NCBI GenBank assembly: GCA_963575745.1
Contig: CAUYUJ010000388.1
Location: forward strand, 1-64,000
Source: Prorocentrum cordatum
Taxonomy: Eukaryota > Sar > Dinophyceae > Prorocentrales > Prorocentraceae
Direction: 5' to 3'
Length of the DNA: 64,000 bases
This document shows positions 63,999-64,000 of the stretch, piece after piece. Position numbers and translations under genes: made by a program. Every line of letters starts with the position of its first letter. Within the stretch, counting starts at the first letter, position 1. The notes under the pieces were generated by a model. The model did no database searches and was not told where the DNA came from. It saw nothing but the letters and a program-made list of their open reading frames with translations.

Positions 63999-64000
63999 GA

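Overview
The window looks like intron-dominated nuclear DNA from a GC-rich dinoflagellate. The case rests on four things: coding sequence cut into tiny exons separated by introns of 6 to 24 kb; apparent GA- and GC-type 5' splice sites, which dinoflagellates are known to use; a pentatricopeptide-repeat fragment of the kind common in these genomes; and an exceptional load of triplet microsatellites, minisatellites and small inverted-repeat elements. I see no prokaryote-like genes, no operon and no recognisable rRNA or tRNA. A Prorocentrum-like or Symbiodiniaceae-like host would fit, but I cannot name the species.

The one gene I can support is a kinesin-13 (MCAK-type microtubule depolymerase) on the + strand, spread over at least 51 kb. 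Five exons match consecutive pieces of the motor domain. They are 6599-6735 (strand beta-1, CVRKRP), 16212-16329 (KVD finger), 22532-~22602 (P-loop GQTGSGKT), 46909-47051 (FFEIYGG and YDLLN) and 57580-~57636 (VAGLAEFLV). One short exon is expected between 22.6 and 46.9 kb and was not found. The N-terminus lies upstream. Switch I/II (SSRSH, DLAG) and the C-terminus must lie beyond the right edge. Only about 0.5 kb of the 51 kb span is coding.

Layout. 0-6.6 kb holds GGA/CTC tracts and the first composite minisatellite (0.63-1.7 kb). Intron 1 (6.7-16.2 kb) holds a TIR element with target duplications, a decayed LINE (endonuclease plus reverse transcriptase, 9.8-12.7 kb) and a TTAGCT tandem array. 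Intron 2 (16.3-22.5 kb) holds two more TIR elements, a PPR fragment, the second composite minisatellite and a 90-bp array. The 22.6-46.9 kb interval holds many MITE-like elements, a ~155-bp array, large diverged segmental repeats (31.4-41.7 kb) and G/C-rich minisatellites. Intron 5 (47.1-57.6 kb) is dominated by a 5.3-kb satellite of 101-bp units. 57.9-61.4 kb is a higher-order minisatellite with a 100-N assembly gap. 62-64 kb carries two nearly identical short TIR elements.

At least seven small TIR families are visible, some with clear target-site duplications or empty-site support. Exons tend to sit close to triplet purine/pyrimidine tracts. Most long open frames in the window are by-products of triplet or 3n-length repeats and GC-rich composition, not genes.
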